Positions 31,155 to 31,282 of a stretch of DNA of 31,282 nt are shown one piece after another. Positions within the stretch are counted from its first letter, which is position 1. Each line of letters begins with the position of its first letter. The stretch covers positions 1-31,282 of the forward strand of contig JBGPHT010000088.1 of the NCBI GenBank assembly GCA_041484525.1. Reading direction: 5' to 3'. Both the position numbers and the translations under genes were made by a program. The stretch comes from JBGPHT01 sp041484525 (GTDB lineage: Bacteria > Acidobacteriota > Terriglobia > Bryobacterales > Bryobacteraceae). The notes under the pieces are model-generated. The model was not told the DNA's origin, did not search any database, and saw only the letters and a program-made list of their open reading frames with translations.

Positions 31155-31282
31155 CCCGACCAACTCCTTCTTCTTGGTGTCTACGGAAATCACGGGTTGC
31201 TGGCGACTCAAGCTCCACTTGACCTTCCCGTTCAGGCGCTCAAACTGAGCGTTCCGGTCGGGGTGACTGGAGCCTTCCTTCG
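31155..31282 (-). mobile_element. ISAzo13-family transposase fragment
   Basis: On the minus strand the bases 31280-31155 encode SSHPDRNAQFERLNGKV and then QQPVISVDTKKKELVG, the conserved DDE-domain core of ISAzo13-type (Rhodopirellula-type) transposases, with the Asp of SVDTKKKE. In intact elements ELVG is followed by a DFKNGG-type segment; here homology stops sharply at 31155 and the secreted-protein gene begins. The transposase 3' part is missing at this edge, and the 5' part lies outside the window. No terminal inverted repeat or target duplication is seen at the junction. Confidence 0.85.

Noticed and set aside
31155..31282. Continuation of the secreted-protein frame to the window edge
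   Set aside because: The frame is open but is antisense to a clear transposase core, and the predicted residues do not look like the rest of the protein.

Overview
This window is GC-rich, gene-dense bacterial DNA that looks acidobacterial, most likely from the Bryobacterales/Solibacter relatives. The strongest lineage signs are an orphan MacB/FtsX-type permease of the acidobacterial duplicated kind (ADOP), the C-terminal half of an acidobacterial TonB-dependent receptor, a 1,176-residue secreted protein built from TIG and putative-Ig repeats, and a CE15 glucuronoyl-esterase-like enzyme. Lineage is inferred from family content only; there is no rRNA or tRNA gene here.

Layout. 1-1058: 3' part of an unrecognised gene whose product has a Lys/Ala repeat tail encoded by a perfect 15-bp tandem repeat. 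1102-3522: CE15-like esterase, a small membrane protein and a DinB-like protein in a tight plus-strand run. 3519-5923 (minus): RbsC-type permease and RbsA-type ATPase without a binding protein beside them. 5967-7882: ThuA-like protein translationally coupled to an acetate-kinase-like protein with two altered catalytic positions. 7902-9312: a DUF2071 gene and a YesU-like (DUF1961) gene diverging from one very short promoter. 9364-12894: the large TIG/Ig protein. 12975-13417: a hicBA toxin-antitoxin pair. 13451-14948: MmcQ/YjbR-like gene, then a four-helix membrane protein coupled to an apparently exported NADAR-domain protein. 14962-20012 (minus): HAD phosphatase, MFS transporter, a frameshifted membrane protein and the ADOP permease, probably one transcription unit. 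20185-22119: GntR/LacI-type hybrid repressor and a convergent glycerophosphodiester phosphodiesterase. 22171-23581: a broken TonB receptor with a piece in opposite orientation. 23611-26100: FAD glycerol-3-phosphate dehydrogenase and a RbsB-like lipoprotein. 26161-27635: a lower-GC restriction-modification locus, a beta-order DNA methyltransferase apparently once continuous with a BamHI/BglII-like nuclease that is now broken. 27632-30466 (minus): glycerol kinase and a frameshifted eight-bladed PQQ-type propeller. 30630-31282: a secreted-protein gene cut off by an ISAzo13-family transposase fragment.

How it fits together. GDPD, glycerol-3-phosphate dehydrogenase and glycerol kinase form a dispersed glycerol/glycerophosphodiester utilisation set, with a sugar-type repressor and a periplasmic binding protein nearby. 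The CE15-like esterase, YesU-like protein, ThuA-like protein and RbsABC-type parts suggest growth on plant or microbial polysaccharides. The right-hand third is scarred: a truncated receptor, a broken nuclease, two otherwise well-conserved genes each interrupted by two apparent one-base losses, and a transposase junction.

Two genome-style signals stand out. Many start codons lie only 6-12 nt behind a good -10 hexamer, which implies leaderless or nearly leaderless mRNAs; and several gene pairs are joined by ATGA or GTGA overlaps. The most novel-looking unit is the exported NADAR protein coupled to a small membrane protein; the acetate-kinase paralogue and the methyltransferase-nuclease fusion are next.
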